NCBI RefSeq assembly: GCF_004337985.1
Contig: NC_043740.1
Location: 1,343,080 to 1,407,079, forward strand
DNA from: Pyricularia pennisetigena
Taxonomy: Eukaryota; Ascomycota; Sordariomycetes; Magnaporthales; Pyriculariaceae
DNA: 64,000 nucleotides
Reading direction: 5' to 3'
The notes under the pieces are model-generated. The model made no database searches. It saw nothing but the letters and a program-made list of their open reading frames with translations, and was not told the DNA's origin. The number at the start of each line of letters is the position of its first letter. The stretch's first letter is position 1. Made by a program: the position numbers and the translations under genes. This document shows, in pieces, positions 12,201-21,306 of this stretch.

Positions 12201-15200
12201 CAGTGGGGATAGACCTGCCGGTAGAGTGTCCGGCTGAAGACGTGGTTCGTTGAGTCTCGAACCCTTCGGTGGATCGGTTTGTACCATAGGGCTCCTCCAT
12301 ATGGTTCATGCTAGGAGCACGACTGATTCTCACATTCGACAGGTCAGATATTATTTGTTCCGAGTCCTCGGAACCACGCCGCGCAGCAGCGCTCTGAGCA
12401 ACGCTGTCCTGCATCTGCTGCTCGGCCTCTTTCAGCGTGCGAATGACGTCTTGAGCGAGGCCAAGGGATCGCACAGAGGATCCTATGATATCACCAATGT
12501 CACTTCGCTCCTCATATTTCTTGAGTCGCTCCAGGATCTCTGGGTCCTCTTGTCTCATATTAGCACGACTCAGTGGCGCAGCACCCTCTCTACTTGGCGG
12601 GCGCGAGAACGGCTCTCGGGTCGACTCCTCAAAGGAGTCCTCCAGAACTCCCTGGTTGTCTCTGTTTTCCAGTTCCGACTCTTCGACACTATTCAGGCCG
12701 CTTCGTGTAGTTGTTCCACCACGGATGATGGCCATTATCTTGTTGGCCTCGTGCAAAAAGTCCTCAGTCTTAATCGACGGCTTACGGTCGGCCTCTTGAG
12801 GCTGGTCTCCGGGTCGCAAGGGACTTGGCCTCACTGCAGAACCTAGAGAACTCGAAACCAAGTCTCCCATTCCGGAATCGTCCGTCGCATCTTGCACAAA
12901 CGCATTGCGATCTTTCTGCACCACAGATCTTTGACTAGGAGAAGGGGTGCGGGGCCTGAAACCTTTGCGATTTGACAGAACATTAGAGTAGGACATATCC
13001 CCAGCCTCAACATCTTGGTAGCTTCTTTGGTTTCTGCTAATTGCGGACTGCATGGTGTAATGGCTCGAGTGGACGGCGTCGGCGGCATGCTCGGTTAATT
13101 CCCCGACATACGAAATGTCTGATTTATGAAGCGTCCGCCTTCGCTTCGGGGTTGGGTCCTTGGTAGGTGATGCTCTCGGGCGCTTGCTATCGGAACCCGT
13201 GTCGCGATGATTCGGCGTTTCGGGGACACGACCTTTGTTAGGATGGCTATGTGGAGTGACGTGTCTTTGCCCTGCCTCTGCTGTGGACTGGGCACCAGTA
13301 GACTTTGTTCGTTGCCGGTTGATGACAAGGTCGTCCATAGCAGGCGGTGAGGAATCATGGCTGAGGCCAAACTGCGCGCTGAGCTTGGAAGAGTCGTCTG
13401 CGTTTGGGTTTTGCCCCAAGTTGACCCGTCCACCGAAAGTTGCAACACGTGTGCCCCGGTACTCGAAAGTTTCCTGGAATTCATACCCGTCCAAATCGCC
13501 CTCGCCAAAGAATGCCGACGAGTCCCGGTTCCTGGACTTCTCCGGACCTTTAGCGGGCCCTGTCTTAGGAAGGTTCAGCCTTCTCGAGGTATCCTCAAAG
13601 CCCGCCTGAACGCTGGCGGATCCCGATGACCTAGACCGGTCTGTCATCTGATCTTCAAATTGACTAATTCGCCTCATCAAGGTCTGATTTGTGAAGGTGT
13701 CGTACGGCCCAAAAAGTTTCAGAGGACTCCCGGAGCTGCCGCGGGCCCGCTGCTCTGCCTCCTTCTCGGGACTTGGATGCGGCGCCTTCAAAGGGGGAGG
13801 TGTAGCGTTACGGTAGGTCGAGTAGCCAGTCCGGACGCTCCCAGGGAACTGTTTCGGGGTACTAGCCTGGAGAGACTCCTCTGGAAACATTTCGGATGTG
13901 TTGGAGCCAACAAGCTCGGGGCTCAGGGCTCGGTGACGGAACGACCCATCAGCGGAACGGCCGCCTCTGCGGAAATTGATAAAGCCACCGGCCTGCTCAT
14001 AGTCATCGGTATTCTCAATACTGATGGCAGACTGCCCCCGGGTTGCAGCTTCAGCATCGCCAATGTTTCGAGGATCAGTCACGATGACCTGGTTCATGCG
14101 CAACTGATCGAGACGTTTTCGCAGTTCGTTTGGAGGAAGGTCCATGGGCGCGTAGTTTGGCTTCCCATCCTCCCCATTGTGCTTGTGCAATAATATTGGG
14201 CTGAAGGTCTCGTTTCGCAGCACACTGCCGGTGCTGGCTTTGCTGAACTTCCTGGCCTCAGCTTGAGCCTGAAAGCTTGGTGCTTGACTGGAGGAATCGG
14301 CAGAGAGCAAGTTACTTGACTCTTGGAGGCCCGATATGTCAGTCAGCGCGTTTGCTCGAGACCCCCTCTCCTGATCTGTCTCCGCAGCCGACTGATGCAG
14401 CGCGCTATCTTCGGGAGTCGTCACGTCAGTTTGCCGATATGCCGTCTTTCTGGGGTGCTTTTCAGGTTGCTCCCCTGGTAGCAATTGGCTCAGTGATTCA
14501 TTGACATGGATCTCGGCTGTTGAGTTGTCACGATAACCTGGTGGACTCGAAGGGACTGTGGTGTCAAAGTTTGGTGTTTGGTCTGCCGACTCCACCTGTT
14601 CCTCAGGTGCCTCCCTTGCCTCCTCATCCTGGGCTGCTTCGGAAATAGTAACCGGGTGTGTCGTCGCGGTAGGCGGAGGATTGAAAATGTTTTCAAGACC
14701 GGTAGCTGCGGATGTGAAAAGATCGCGCTGCTCACCGTAGCCAAGGTCGCCTTGCACCAGCCTTCGCTTCCACTCAGGCGTTTCAGCCTTATATTTGCCA
14801 GGAGATGTCGACGATGCTGATTTGTGATCAACCGTGTTATGGATGACGGAGCCCCCAAAAGAGGAGCTTGATACGGATCTCCTGCTGAGGTATTTCTTCG
14901 CTTGGGTACCAGTAGATGTATTTCCAGGCGAAGGCTTCGCGGGCACTCCACGCAAAGATTCTGGAATGTTACGATCACTGATGCTTCGTTCGTTGAGTAT
15001 GCCACTACTGTTGGCAGCCAGTAATCCGGAGAGAAGGTTCTTGGCACCACCGCCAAGCCTGTTGTTGTTATTGTTGTTGTTCGCACGAGGAAGTCGGCTA
15101 GCAGCAGGTTTCGGTCGCGGTAAGCTGGGCGCATGTGTGGGGGCGGTAGCAGGTAGTTGCGAAGATCCTTCGGATGGAGGTTGGGAAACCCAGTCCTCAG

Positions 15201-15228
15201 AGAGGGAATCCAGCCACGCTTCAGGCAT
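9211..15228 (-). CDS. Septation initiation network scaffold, Cdc11/Nud1-like leucine-rich-repeat protein
   Basis: Intronless 2005-aa protein matching the spindle-pole-body scaffold called Cdc11 in fission yeast, Nud1 in budding yeast and SnaD in Aspergillus. In those fungi it anchors the septation/mitotic-exit GTPase cascade. It should not be confused with the septin named Cdc11. The N-terminal half is Ser/Pro-rich and low-complexity, with an Asn run near residue 50. The motif TPEWKRRLVQGDLGYGEQRD, near residue 155, is typical of filamentous-fungal members. Tandem leucine-rich repeats occupy about residues 1420-1775, with repeating L-x-x-L-x-L-x-x-N units such as VVRLDVSNNNISSL. A basic tail follows. 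The ATG at 15228 is the first Met of the frame. It diverges from the protamine-P1-like gene across a 1.17 kb spacer. The assignment rests on the N-terminal motif plus the C-terminal repeats. Confidence 0.85.
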   Translation of the reverse strand: MPEAWLDSLSEDWVSQPPSEGSSQLPATAPTHAPSLPRPKPAASRLPRANNNNNNNRLGGGAKNLLSGLLAANSSGILNERSISDRNIPESLRGVPAKPSPGNTSTGTQAKKYLSRRSVSSSSFGGSVIHNTVDHKSASSTSPGKYKAETPEWKRRLVQGDLGYGEQRDLFTSAATGLENIFNPPPTATTHPVTISEAAQDEEAREAPEEQVESADQTPNFDTTVPSSPPGYRDNSTAEIHVNESLSQLLPGEQPEKHPRKTAYRQTDVTTPEDSALHQSAAETDQERGSRANALTDISGLQESSNLLSADSSSQAPSFQAQAEARKFSKASTGSVLRNETFSPILLHKHNGEDGKPNYAPMDLPPNELRKRLDQLRMNQVIVTDPRNIGDAEAATRGQSAISIENTDDYEQAGGFINFRRGGRSADGSFRHRALSPELVGSNTSEMFPEESLQASTPKQFPGSVRTGYSTYRNATPPPLKAPHPSPEKEAEQRARGSSGSPLKLFGPYDTFTNQTLMRRISQFEDQMTDRSRSSGSASVQAGFEDTSRRLNLPKTGPAKGPEKSRNRDSSAFFGEGDLDGYEFQETFEYRGTRVATFGGRVNLGQNPNADDSSKLSAQFGLSHDSSPPAMDDLVINRQRTKSTGAQSTAEAGQRHVTPHSHPNKGRVPETPNHRDTGSDSKRPRASPTKDPTPKRRRTLHKSDISYVGELTEHAADAVHSSHYTMQSAISRNQRSYQDVEAGDMSYSNVLSNRKGFRPRTPSPSQRSVVQKDRNAFVQDATDDSGMGDLVSSSLGSAVRPSPLRPGDQPQEADRKPSIKTEDFLHEANKIMAIIRGGTTTRSGLNSVEESELENRDNQGVLEDSFEESTREPFSRPPSREGAAPLSRANMRQEDPEILERLKKYEERSDIGDIIGSSVRSLGLAQDVIRTLKEAEQQMQDSVAQSAAARRGSEDSEQIISDLSNVRISRAPSMNHMEEPYGTNRSTEGFETQRTTSSAGHSTGRSIPTGSSRGSDIRKTIAPQTVSHLIPDQVGNMVLDRERNVWTKHKIEKSAQTQPARPLNVLPSEASEDDPFADIPDLTVDMTMEMQRLRLQTLQKALSSPQPPRERSSSPAGSPPRSPGRAAMADFVEHSSPQQPRVAPITARGPTLITPAQSPFKMAGALRPQSQEEVEHEIQFDEGRDGPISSGRKRNLTITFSSPVASIIQDVIVDSSGEDQSLQDQSVGDVSTNSIGRGRHSVAGFATGTGGSGRSALASRSRSRGSMKHPSMRGSQRFMPRPVSRIEERDEDDDSEADAPEQHQEKTQELSIIPEDSMIARSNPQSPRQASISFVLRTPGRVPMGHANAAAVLNEYVGNLSLTALSDFTVHNPEPSAMLEASYVVGDTRYVTGQGDKPVMSQSLHELVARLTEFEPFEPYWEDLTELQLNDKRLASLHKLNEFCGKVVRLDVSNNNISSLAGIPSTVRFLKIAHNQLSDLTPWGALMNIQYLDVSNNDIKTLSGLSQLVHLRDLKADNCNLTSLEGLQFHDGLQILRARDNHIESIDLEHCNMASLFELDLAGNDIKTVSHIENLSRLSILNLQRNKLEKLEIMNGKPFSSLRRLELDENSLVSLDITLLPQIKVIHADKNKLQTLSGFNKATRLDSLSLREQMGDKPLDIMSFLDIACEVRKLYLSGNRLERFNPQLDFMNLHLLELANCGIRSLPDNAAELMQNLRKLNLNFNALTNVSCLAHISRLKKLSLAGNRLENAKDVVQVAEKLPNLTELDLRDNPCTLGLYPPSHVVIGAAVGSEAANPFVLAPGDPKRDAAYCRRLDMGTRMHRRLYEIVWIHNTKKLRMLDGLPLDRNLVNLRDDIWNSLLSYDLVVDHDRPRSKKDVVSRGMGETDTAEPQTRGRSQERRNRVVHTAHGDRKSKTVRTDEARCSRTTTITSKVKSASKSSRSIRKVTTVHVQTFEDDDVGEDGRSNAEEQEACQKEATIQSSRGVARTPARHNLTWGAEDTFA

Positions 15229-16397
15229 TGCGCTGGAGGGTGAGAAGCTGGATTCGCGGGAAGAAATGCAGGAGTCGGGTTTGCCAGACAGTCGATGCTA
15301 AGACGCGTCCATTCAATAACAATTAATGGTATCCCAAATCCCTAGAGAGCCAGTAGAAAAGTGGTTTTGTATTGACACTTAGACACCAGGTTTTCTGAAA
15401 TCTTGCATCGGTATGCGGGGTTTAGTTTTGCTAGTATGTAATATAAAAAGCCCGGTGGTCGCGCTTGTTCTGGTGCTTGTTACTCGTAGCACACAGCTCG
15501 ATCGGTCGCTCGGTCGGTGCAGATCCTGGAACCAAAGGAGAACAAAAACAAAAGCTAAGAACAATCGCAATTCGAGAAGATAACGAGGAGCGATATTGCA
15601 CGGGCAGTTTACAAAGATAAGAAAACAAGCATCCTGGTTTATGTCTGCCCCGTTTCACGTCGGCGGTTGGGAATTTCGAACTGAAAGCTACGGAACTCCA
15701 GAAGGTGAGGTTGACATCCTCAGGTGGGTTAGGGTGCAAGCGCGTCGGATACAAACAAAGCTCAGGACCGCACCTGATTGGTAGGATCTGGACCGATTGC
15801 TAAGGCAACCGAGAGATGCTCCACACACTATCCCCCACCACATATTGTTTCATCTTGGTCCAGCCCTGTTGACAGCAATTTGTTCCACAAATATGAATGC
15901 CATTTGCATACTCGAAAAAAATCACATTGAGGCCTAAAAGACGCAGAGGCCGAGGATTATCCACTGGGGATCTGTAGATAAATTTAATACAGCGCCGTAT
16001 TGCTAACTAGAGGAAGTAGGTCAATTGGTATCTCAATCCGGTATTTAGCACTCTTCCAAAAACAAAATGTACGACCACTTATGACGCAAAAACAGGGGGG
16101 CGCGGCTTCCAACCAGGGTCGGGTACGGTACATAAGCTAAGGTACCTCAGCTGCCAGGGGACGTGCACGCGTAAAGTGGTCGCAATCTACCGCGTTGCCC
16201 ATGACTGCCGCGTTCATGGGTTAAACTTCCGCTTGGTGCACGGTCCAAAAACTCATGGGCAGCTCCGGATATCATTTCTCGGTCGGAATGCAACAATTAC
16301 TACTCAATTTCAAGGCGACATAGAGGGGCTCCTATCCTCATATTCTCTGTCAATGCAAATCAAAACTAGCAAAGACCGCTGAAGAGGTGTGCTCAAC
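15229..16397. promoter_or_regulatory. Shared divergent promoter region
   Basis: A 1.17 kb spacer between two divergently transcribed long genes, so both promoters must lie here. No reading frame is convincing. No clear TATA box was identified for either side. A short sequence at 16141-16162 resembles one at about 22759-22780 (see findings). Confidence 0.45.
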
Positions 16398-19300
16398 ATG
16401 ATATCAAAGAAAGCCCCTCGCACGGCCGAGTCGAATGCCGCCATGCTCTCGACGATTCATGAGCTTGACGGCAGCGAGGAAGGCTTCGTTTCTGAATCGT
16501 ACCACCGCCCCGAAGATGTTCTCTATGTCGGCTCCGATGATGAGTACTACGAGAGCTCGGCCCAGCGAACAGAACGATGCCGCGCGAAATTCGAGGCTTA
16601 CATACAACGCGGCAGTCAACATCCACCCCTGATCATGTCGGCTAGTCTCAAAGGCCCTTTTGACAGCAAGAACTGGGTGAACCCCTGGCGCAGCCGAAGC
16701 CAGAGAACTGTCACCGCCGGCGCAATGAAGCAAGCAAAAGTCAAGTCCAAGACACATCCTCCGAGGCAGCACTTGTCAGCAACTAAGCTAAATGCAATGC
16801 CGGCGGCGGACCCGACCTATCTCGATACTCCCATAGACATCAACCCCGCTCCCATGGATCAAAGGAAAATGAAGCAAATAGAGACGACAGTATCATGGCT
16901 CCCTTCAGTCGGGATGGTCTCAGAATCAACAGCCAAGGAACATGCACCCACGATTCTGCCAGTAACTGACACAAATGGCCTTTCGAACCCCTTCAACCCA
17001 AAGAAGCGTGTGAAACAATCAGCGGTGGACTGGCTGAGGCGCCCAAGCCCCATCAAGAAGCGCAAGCCGGGACTGGCAGAACAGCAGGAACCCCCTCCTA
17101 GCTCTCCTTCAGAGCAGGTGGCCACTAAGCGCAAGAGGACAAGCGACAACAGGGCCTCATTACCGATTGCTACAGATAATGCTTCAGGCGGAATTCCTAG
17201 GAGTCATTCAACCCATACTATCCAGCCGTATGACAAACTACGGCTGTCTGTATCTTCTGGCATTATTATCGACGAGTCTACTATGCGCGATGAGTCTTCT
17301 TTCACTGGCGCAACCCTTCCACCTTTTCAGGATTCGAATTCACCAAGTGCGTCCTCGACTCCTGAGCAAGAGGCTGCAACCTCAGGAAACAAACCTTGCA
17401 CGGCTCCCATTGTCATTGGCCTGTTGTCTTCTACCCACAAATGCAAGAAAACATACAACAGCGAGCCAGCGTGTCGATCGCCTGACACCACAGCCACATA
17501 TAGCAGTAGTCCTCTCTCTAGCATAGACTCGTCCAAAATCTTCGAGACTCAACAAGATGAGAGTTTCTGTTTCAAGGCCAAGGTCCGTCAGGCAAACAAT
17601 ATTGGGAACAAGGGGGAGCAGTCTGCAGCGCAGACCCATAATACAGAAGTCAGCCCGGCTCCCCGGGGATCCATGGACGGCAAAAACGATGAAATCGAGT
17701 CAGTGAGCCAGGGATCCGGCAAATCCCCTATCAAAAATCAGATTCGCGACGCAATCCCTGAGCCTGGCAATGGAGACGAGCTCAAAATCGCCTGCAGAAG
17801 TAACCATGTTATCAATGATAACAAGGACCACGACGGCACTGATGATGATGGCGATGATGATGGCGATAGCGATGATGAGACGACAGCGGTGCAAGATGCG
17901 CCACTTCACTTCTCTACTATCAGAACGCGGCTCACTACCCAAGGCCACTGCAGGGCAGAGCCTAATGGGAACGGATCACCTATCCATGCACGCCTTTCCG
18001 AAGCAAAGGCTGCTTGTGTCACTTCTTCTCCACGCAGCGCAAGCCAGACCCTTCTCTCTTCACAGTTGAATGTTCTCCAAAGCCAACTGAAGTCCAAGTG
18101 CTCCTCTCAAAGGGATACCAATTTTGCAGCTGGCGATAACTCAATAAACCCGCAGGATGGCTCTAAAAAGGAATCACACAGGCCCAGCGCCATCGCTGAT
18201 ACTAGCACTGGTCAAGAAAGCGAAAGCACAACCGGCTTTGAGGCAGATGAAACAACTCTGGTTCAAGGGTGTGTCTCTGGCGTACCGGAGCTATCCTCGC
18301 AGTTAAAGGCTGGCAGAGGGGCTATGGGGGATTCGCTAGCTGGATCGCAGAAATACTTCTGGTCAAAGAAGGCCGGAGAAGGTATTAGCCAAAGTCCCGG
18401 CTATCCTCAGGACCCATCAGGAAGCCCATCAACATACTCGCAGTCTGTGTCTTTGGATCATTCCAGAGTTACTGGAATAGTCAATTCTGGCTCAGTCTCG
18501 CTCAGCCAGCCCTTGACTGCTTTGTCGACGAGATGGGAGTCCGCTGTCTCATCCACCATGACACGAAGACCAGCGTCTCAGCCCCTGCAACGTGATATGA
18601 CTTTGCCTCTGTCTTCCCTCAGGGCTATCGCACAGTCAAGTCTGAATATGTATTTTGGTTCTGCCTTGGATCGAGAGGTAACAACGGCGAGTCTGCCAGA
18701 CCTAGCGCCCACAATGCAAACTGTTGAAGAGACGAAATCGGAAGCTCTCACCCCTGAAGGCTTGCCGAAGTCCCCTGTTAGGCCTAGCCGATGTACAAGC
18801 TCACCGAGTGGGCAGCTTTCAATCATCGATGGCAGCACAGACGAAAGCGAGGATGACAGTGATGTCAATGCTGAAGATCAACCAATCCATGACACGACCG
18901 AGATCCGAGACTGCGCTACTCAAAAAACTCCGCGACCTGCTGAAGACATGGAAGGGAGCCCCAAACTTGCAACTCAAGACCAAAGTCCATGGGAGCTTCC
19001 AGAAGATGGCTTATTAAGGACTTCATTACCTGTCAACATGGATAATAATTCTTTTTTCCTGTCTCAGAGCATGAGATCATCGCCTCCGCTGCCCAGGATT
19101 CATTTGTCGTTTTCTGACAGGCGCACGAGTTCACAAATGAATCCCCCGCCGGTAGCGCAAAGCCCTTGGGCTGGGGAAGATATGGCGACACCGCGTGTTA
19201 GACGTGGTCAAGCTGTTGTGTCGCCTTTATCGCTAGGGCATTGTACAAACAGCCAGGAAGTTCCCAATCCTGCATTGCCAAGCTTCGCTGACACCCGAAA

Positions 19301-20309
19301 ATCGGAGGAGCCAGACCACAACAATTTGCAGCCTACCGCCGTGTCGGTTAGCTGCCGTCCATCGACGCCAGAGGGTAAACTCTCCAGTTTACCTACGCCT
19401 GAGCTTACCTTTTCACTCAAACCGTTCCGTCGGTTCTTGTCCCCGTCTCCGCGTAGCGAGAGACGAAAGTCACGTCATACCCCAAACCGGGCGTTGTGCA
19501 CCCAAGACATCCTCAGCGTCAATCCTTGGGCACAAGAATATAGGACAGCAAAACGAGTGCGGTGGGCCCCATTGCCAGGGTCAGAAGGTTCAGCTGAGGC
19601 AGACGAAGGACCGGTTGTGGCCGCATTATCACCCAGCGCAAGCGAAGAGATCGACAACGAGTCAGACAGCAGTAGCTCAGACGACGCTGCAGGTGACGAT
19701 GAGGATGAGGACTACATAGAAGCGGGTCTGTCTCGGTCGGTAAGGTCGCGCAACGTGAGACGCGCGAAGAAAACTGCGGCTGCCGTGCTCGCCTCCTCTG
19801 TCAAACCCCATTCCATCCCAACAAGGCCATACTCGCCACCGCCCCCAACACGGACGTTCGTCGATGACCTCCCAAGCGAGGTAACGCTTTTCCAAAACCA
19901 TTTTGCCAAAGTGGATAGCGAACGGAAGATGTTCAAGCCGAAAACTCTCAAGCGCCCACTCGCAAACGACACAGACCCGGTTCAGCAATCTCCCAGTGGC
20001 GGCAGCCAGCCCGTCGATGCTGTGGCGAGACGATTCGCCGAGGCGGACGCAGCTAGCGTGCGACCAGCAGCCAAAAGGCCGAGGAGCAGCATTTTCAGTA
20101 AGCCTATATCGTCTCCGCGGCATACCGAGCAGAGCGAGGAGAATGAGCGGCCCGTGGACGACGTCAGTGCTGTTATTAATAACCTAGGCGACTTCCTGGG
20201 CGGGTGGGACGTAGACGTCGAACTCACGCAGTCTGCCCGGGAGAGGGAGCAGAATGAAGCTCAAAGCAACTATATGAGTTTGAATATGGGCATAAGCCCC
20301 TGGGCGTGA
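16398..20309 (+). CDS. Protamine-P1-like fungal protein, intrinsically disordered
   Basis: Intronless 1303-aa protein from the first ATG at 16398; a later in-frame ATG at 16443 is an alternative start. The N-terminus carries VLYVGSDDEYYES and, near residue 85, SASLKGPFDSKNWVNPWRS. I recognise this pairing from a filamentous-ascomycete family that databases label protamine P1. The label comes from composition, and no sperm-protamine role is implied. The middle is Ser/Thr/Pro/Gln-rich and disordered, with an Asp-rich run near residue 480 encoded by a GAT-type repeat (about 17838-17880). An acidic patch near residue 1100 is followed by basic KR stretches that could be nuclear localisation signals. 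Another W-rich motif, SVNPWAQEYRTAKRVRW, sits near residue 1045. The function is unknown; a nuclear, chromatin-linked role is only a guess. Confidence 0.75.
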   Translation: MISKKAPRTAESNAAMLSTIHELDGSEEGFVSESYHRPEDVLYVGSDDEYYESSAQRTERCRAKFEAYIQRGSQHPPLIMSASLKGPFDSKNWVNPWRSRSQRTVTAGAMKQAKVKSKTHPPRQHLSATKLNAMPAADPTYLDTPIDINPAPMDQRKMKQIETTVSWLPSVGMVSESTAKEHAPTILPVTDTNGLSNPFNPKKRVKQSAVDWLRRPSPIKKRKPGLAEQQEPPPSSPSEQVATKRKRTSDNRASLPIATDNASGGIPRSHSTHTIQPYDKLRLSVSSGIIIDESTMRDESSFTGATLPPFQDSNSPSASSTPEQEAATSGNKPCTAPIVIGLLSSTHKCKKTYNSEPACRSPDTTATYSSSPLSSIDSSKIFETQQDESFCFKAKVRQANNIGNKGEQSAAQTHNTEVSPAPRGSMDGKNDEIESVSQGSGKSPIKNQIRDAIPEPGNGDELKIACRSNHVINDNKDHDGTDDDGDDDGDSDDETTAVQDAPLHFSTIRTRLTTQGHCRAEPNGNGSPIHARLSEAKAACVTSSPRSASQTLLSSQLNVLQSQLKSKCSSQRDTNFAAGDNSINPQDGSKKESHRPSAIADTSTGQESESTTGFEADETTLVQGCVSGVPELSSQLKAGRGAMGDSLAGSQKYFWSKKAGEGISQSPGYPQDPSGSPSTYSQSVSLDHSRVTGIVNSGSVSLSQPLTALSTRWESAVSSTMTRRPASQPLQRDMTLPLSSLRAIAQSSLNMYFGSALDREVTTASLPDLAPTMQTVEETKSEALTPEGLPKSPVRPSRCTSSPSGQLSIIDGSTDESEDDSDVNAEDQPIHDTTEIRDCATQKTPRPAEDMEGSPKLATQDQSPWELPEDGLLRTSLPVNMDNNSFFLSQSMRSSPPLPRIHLSFSDRRTSSQMNPPPVAQSPWAGEDMATPRVRRGQAVVSPLSLGHCTNSQEVPNPALPSFADTRKSEEPDHNNLQPTAVSVSCRPSTPEGKLSSLPTPELTFSLKPFRRFLSPSPRSERRKSRHTPNRALCTQDILSVNPWAQEYRTAKRVRWAPLPGSEGSAEADEGPVVAALSPSASEEIDNESDSSSSDDAAGDDEDEDYIEAGLSRSVRSRNVRRAKKTAAAVLASSVKPHSIPTRPYSPPPPTRTFVDDLPSEVTLFQNHFAKVDSERKMFKPKTLKRPLANDTDPVQQSPSGGSQPVDAVARRFAEADAASVRPAAKRPRSSIFSKPISSPRHTEQSEENERPVDDVSAVINNLGDFLGGWDVDVELTQSAREREQNEAQSNYMSLNMGISPWA

Positions 20310-21252
20310 AGCATTGCTAATACATGACCTTTTTTTGGTTGGTTGAGCAAATTTATTCATGATGTAGTCTTGAGCATTTGTTATCTGGGTTCTAGGAAGC
20401 TCTGTATTGTGGCTGTTATTCCTGGACGTTTCCTCCAGCGTTGAGCATGTTCGATGGTCGTAGCGTGCTTCTAAGGTTGGCTCATGATCTAGGAATTGAA
20501 GCTACTGTCTGTAACTAGTCATGATTGAGTCGTTTTCCAGATCAGGTCGAGTTTCTTATATCAATGTATTTGCCTATTCTAAATAGACTCGTTTCATCGA
20601 TGGTATGCACCGGGGTGGTTTAAGATCCCAACTTTGTGGAAATTTATAACTATGGTCCCCTGATGAGGATGGGATACATTCATGACCAATGTCCAAGGCA
20701 CATTGGTATGTTATGACTGATTCAGGAGTGATAAGACTGGTAGACGGAACCTCGATGCGTGGTTGTAAGAAACCCGGAAAGCCCGGCATCTCTCGGACAG
20801 CTCGTTCCAAGACAAAAGAAAAGGAGCGGAGAAAGAAGAAAAGCGGCTTGCTTGTCAGGTTTGCTGTCCAGGATGAGACCCATCACTGCCTTATTGACAT
20901 GACTAAAAGATGTCGTAAACTACCCAAATTACCGAATCTGAGCTGCCTTGCTGCACATGTGGTGTTTACTTGCAATGTAGATGGGGCAAATATCTACACT
21001 TTTTTGGACAAGAATTATTTCTAACTCGAGGCGGAATCTCAACAAGAGCTTTTTACCAGGGACCGGGAAGGATTTTTTTCCCCTTTCATTTCGTCAACAG
21101 GGCGCCACAAATCCTCATTCACCGCAACACAAGTAATAAGACACAAAAGCCTCCCGAAGGCAAATGCAAGGCATGATACGCAAAAGAGATACACATGGTC
21201 GCTTCGTTGCATATGCTTGGACGGCTGGCGTGCTTGCCTCCACCGCTATTTT

Positions 21253-21306
<54 letters not shown>

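Noticed and set aside
9501..14193. Numerous plus-strand ORFs of 70-200 codons
   Set aside because: All lie antisense to the continuous 2005-codon scaffold gene and lack motifs.
20689..21024. A 111-codon basic ORF with an ATG start
   Set aside because: No domain, signal peptide or convincing codon use; its Lys-rich middle comes from a purine tract.
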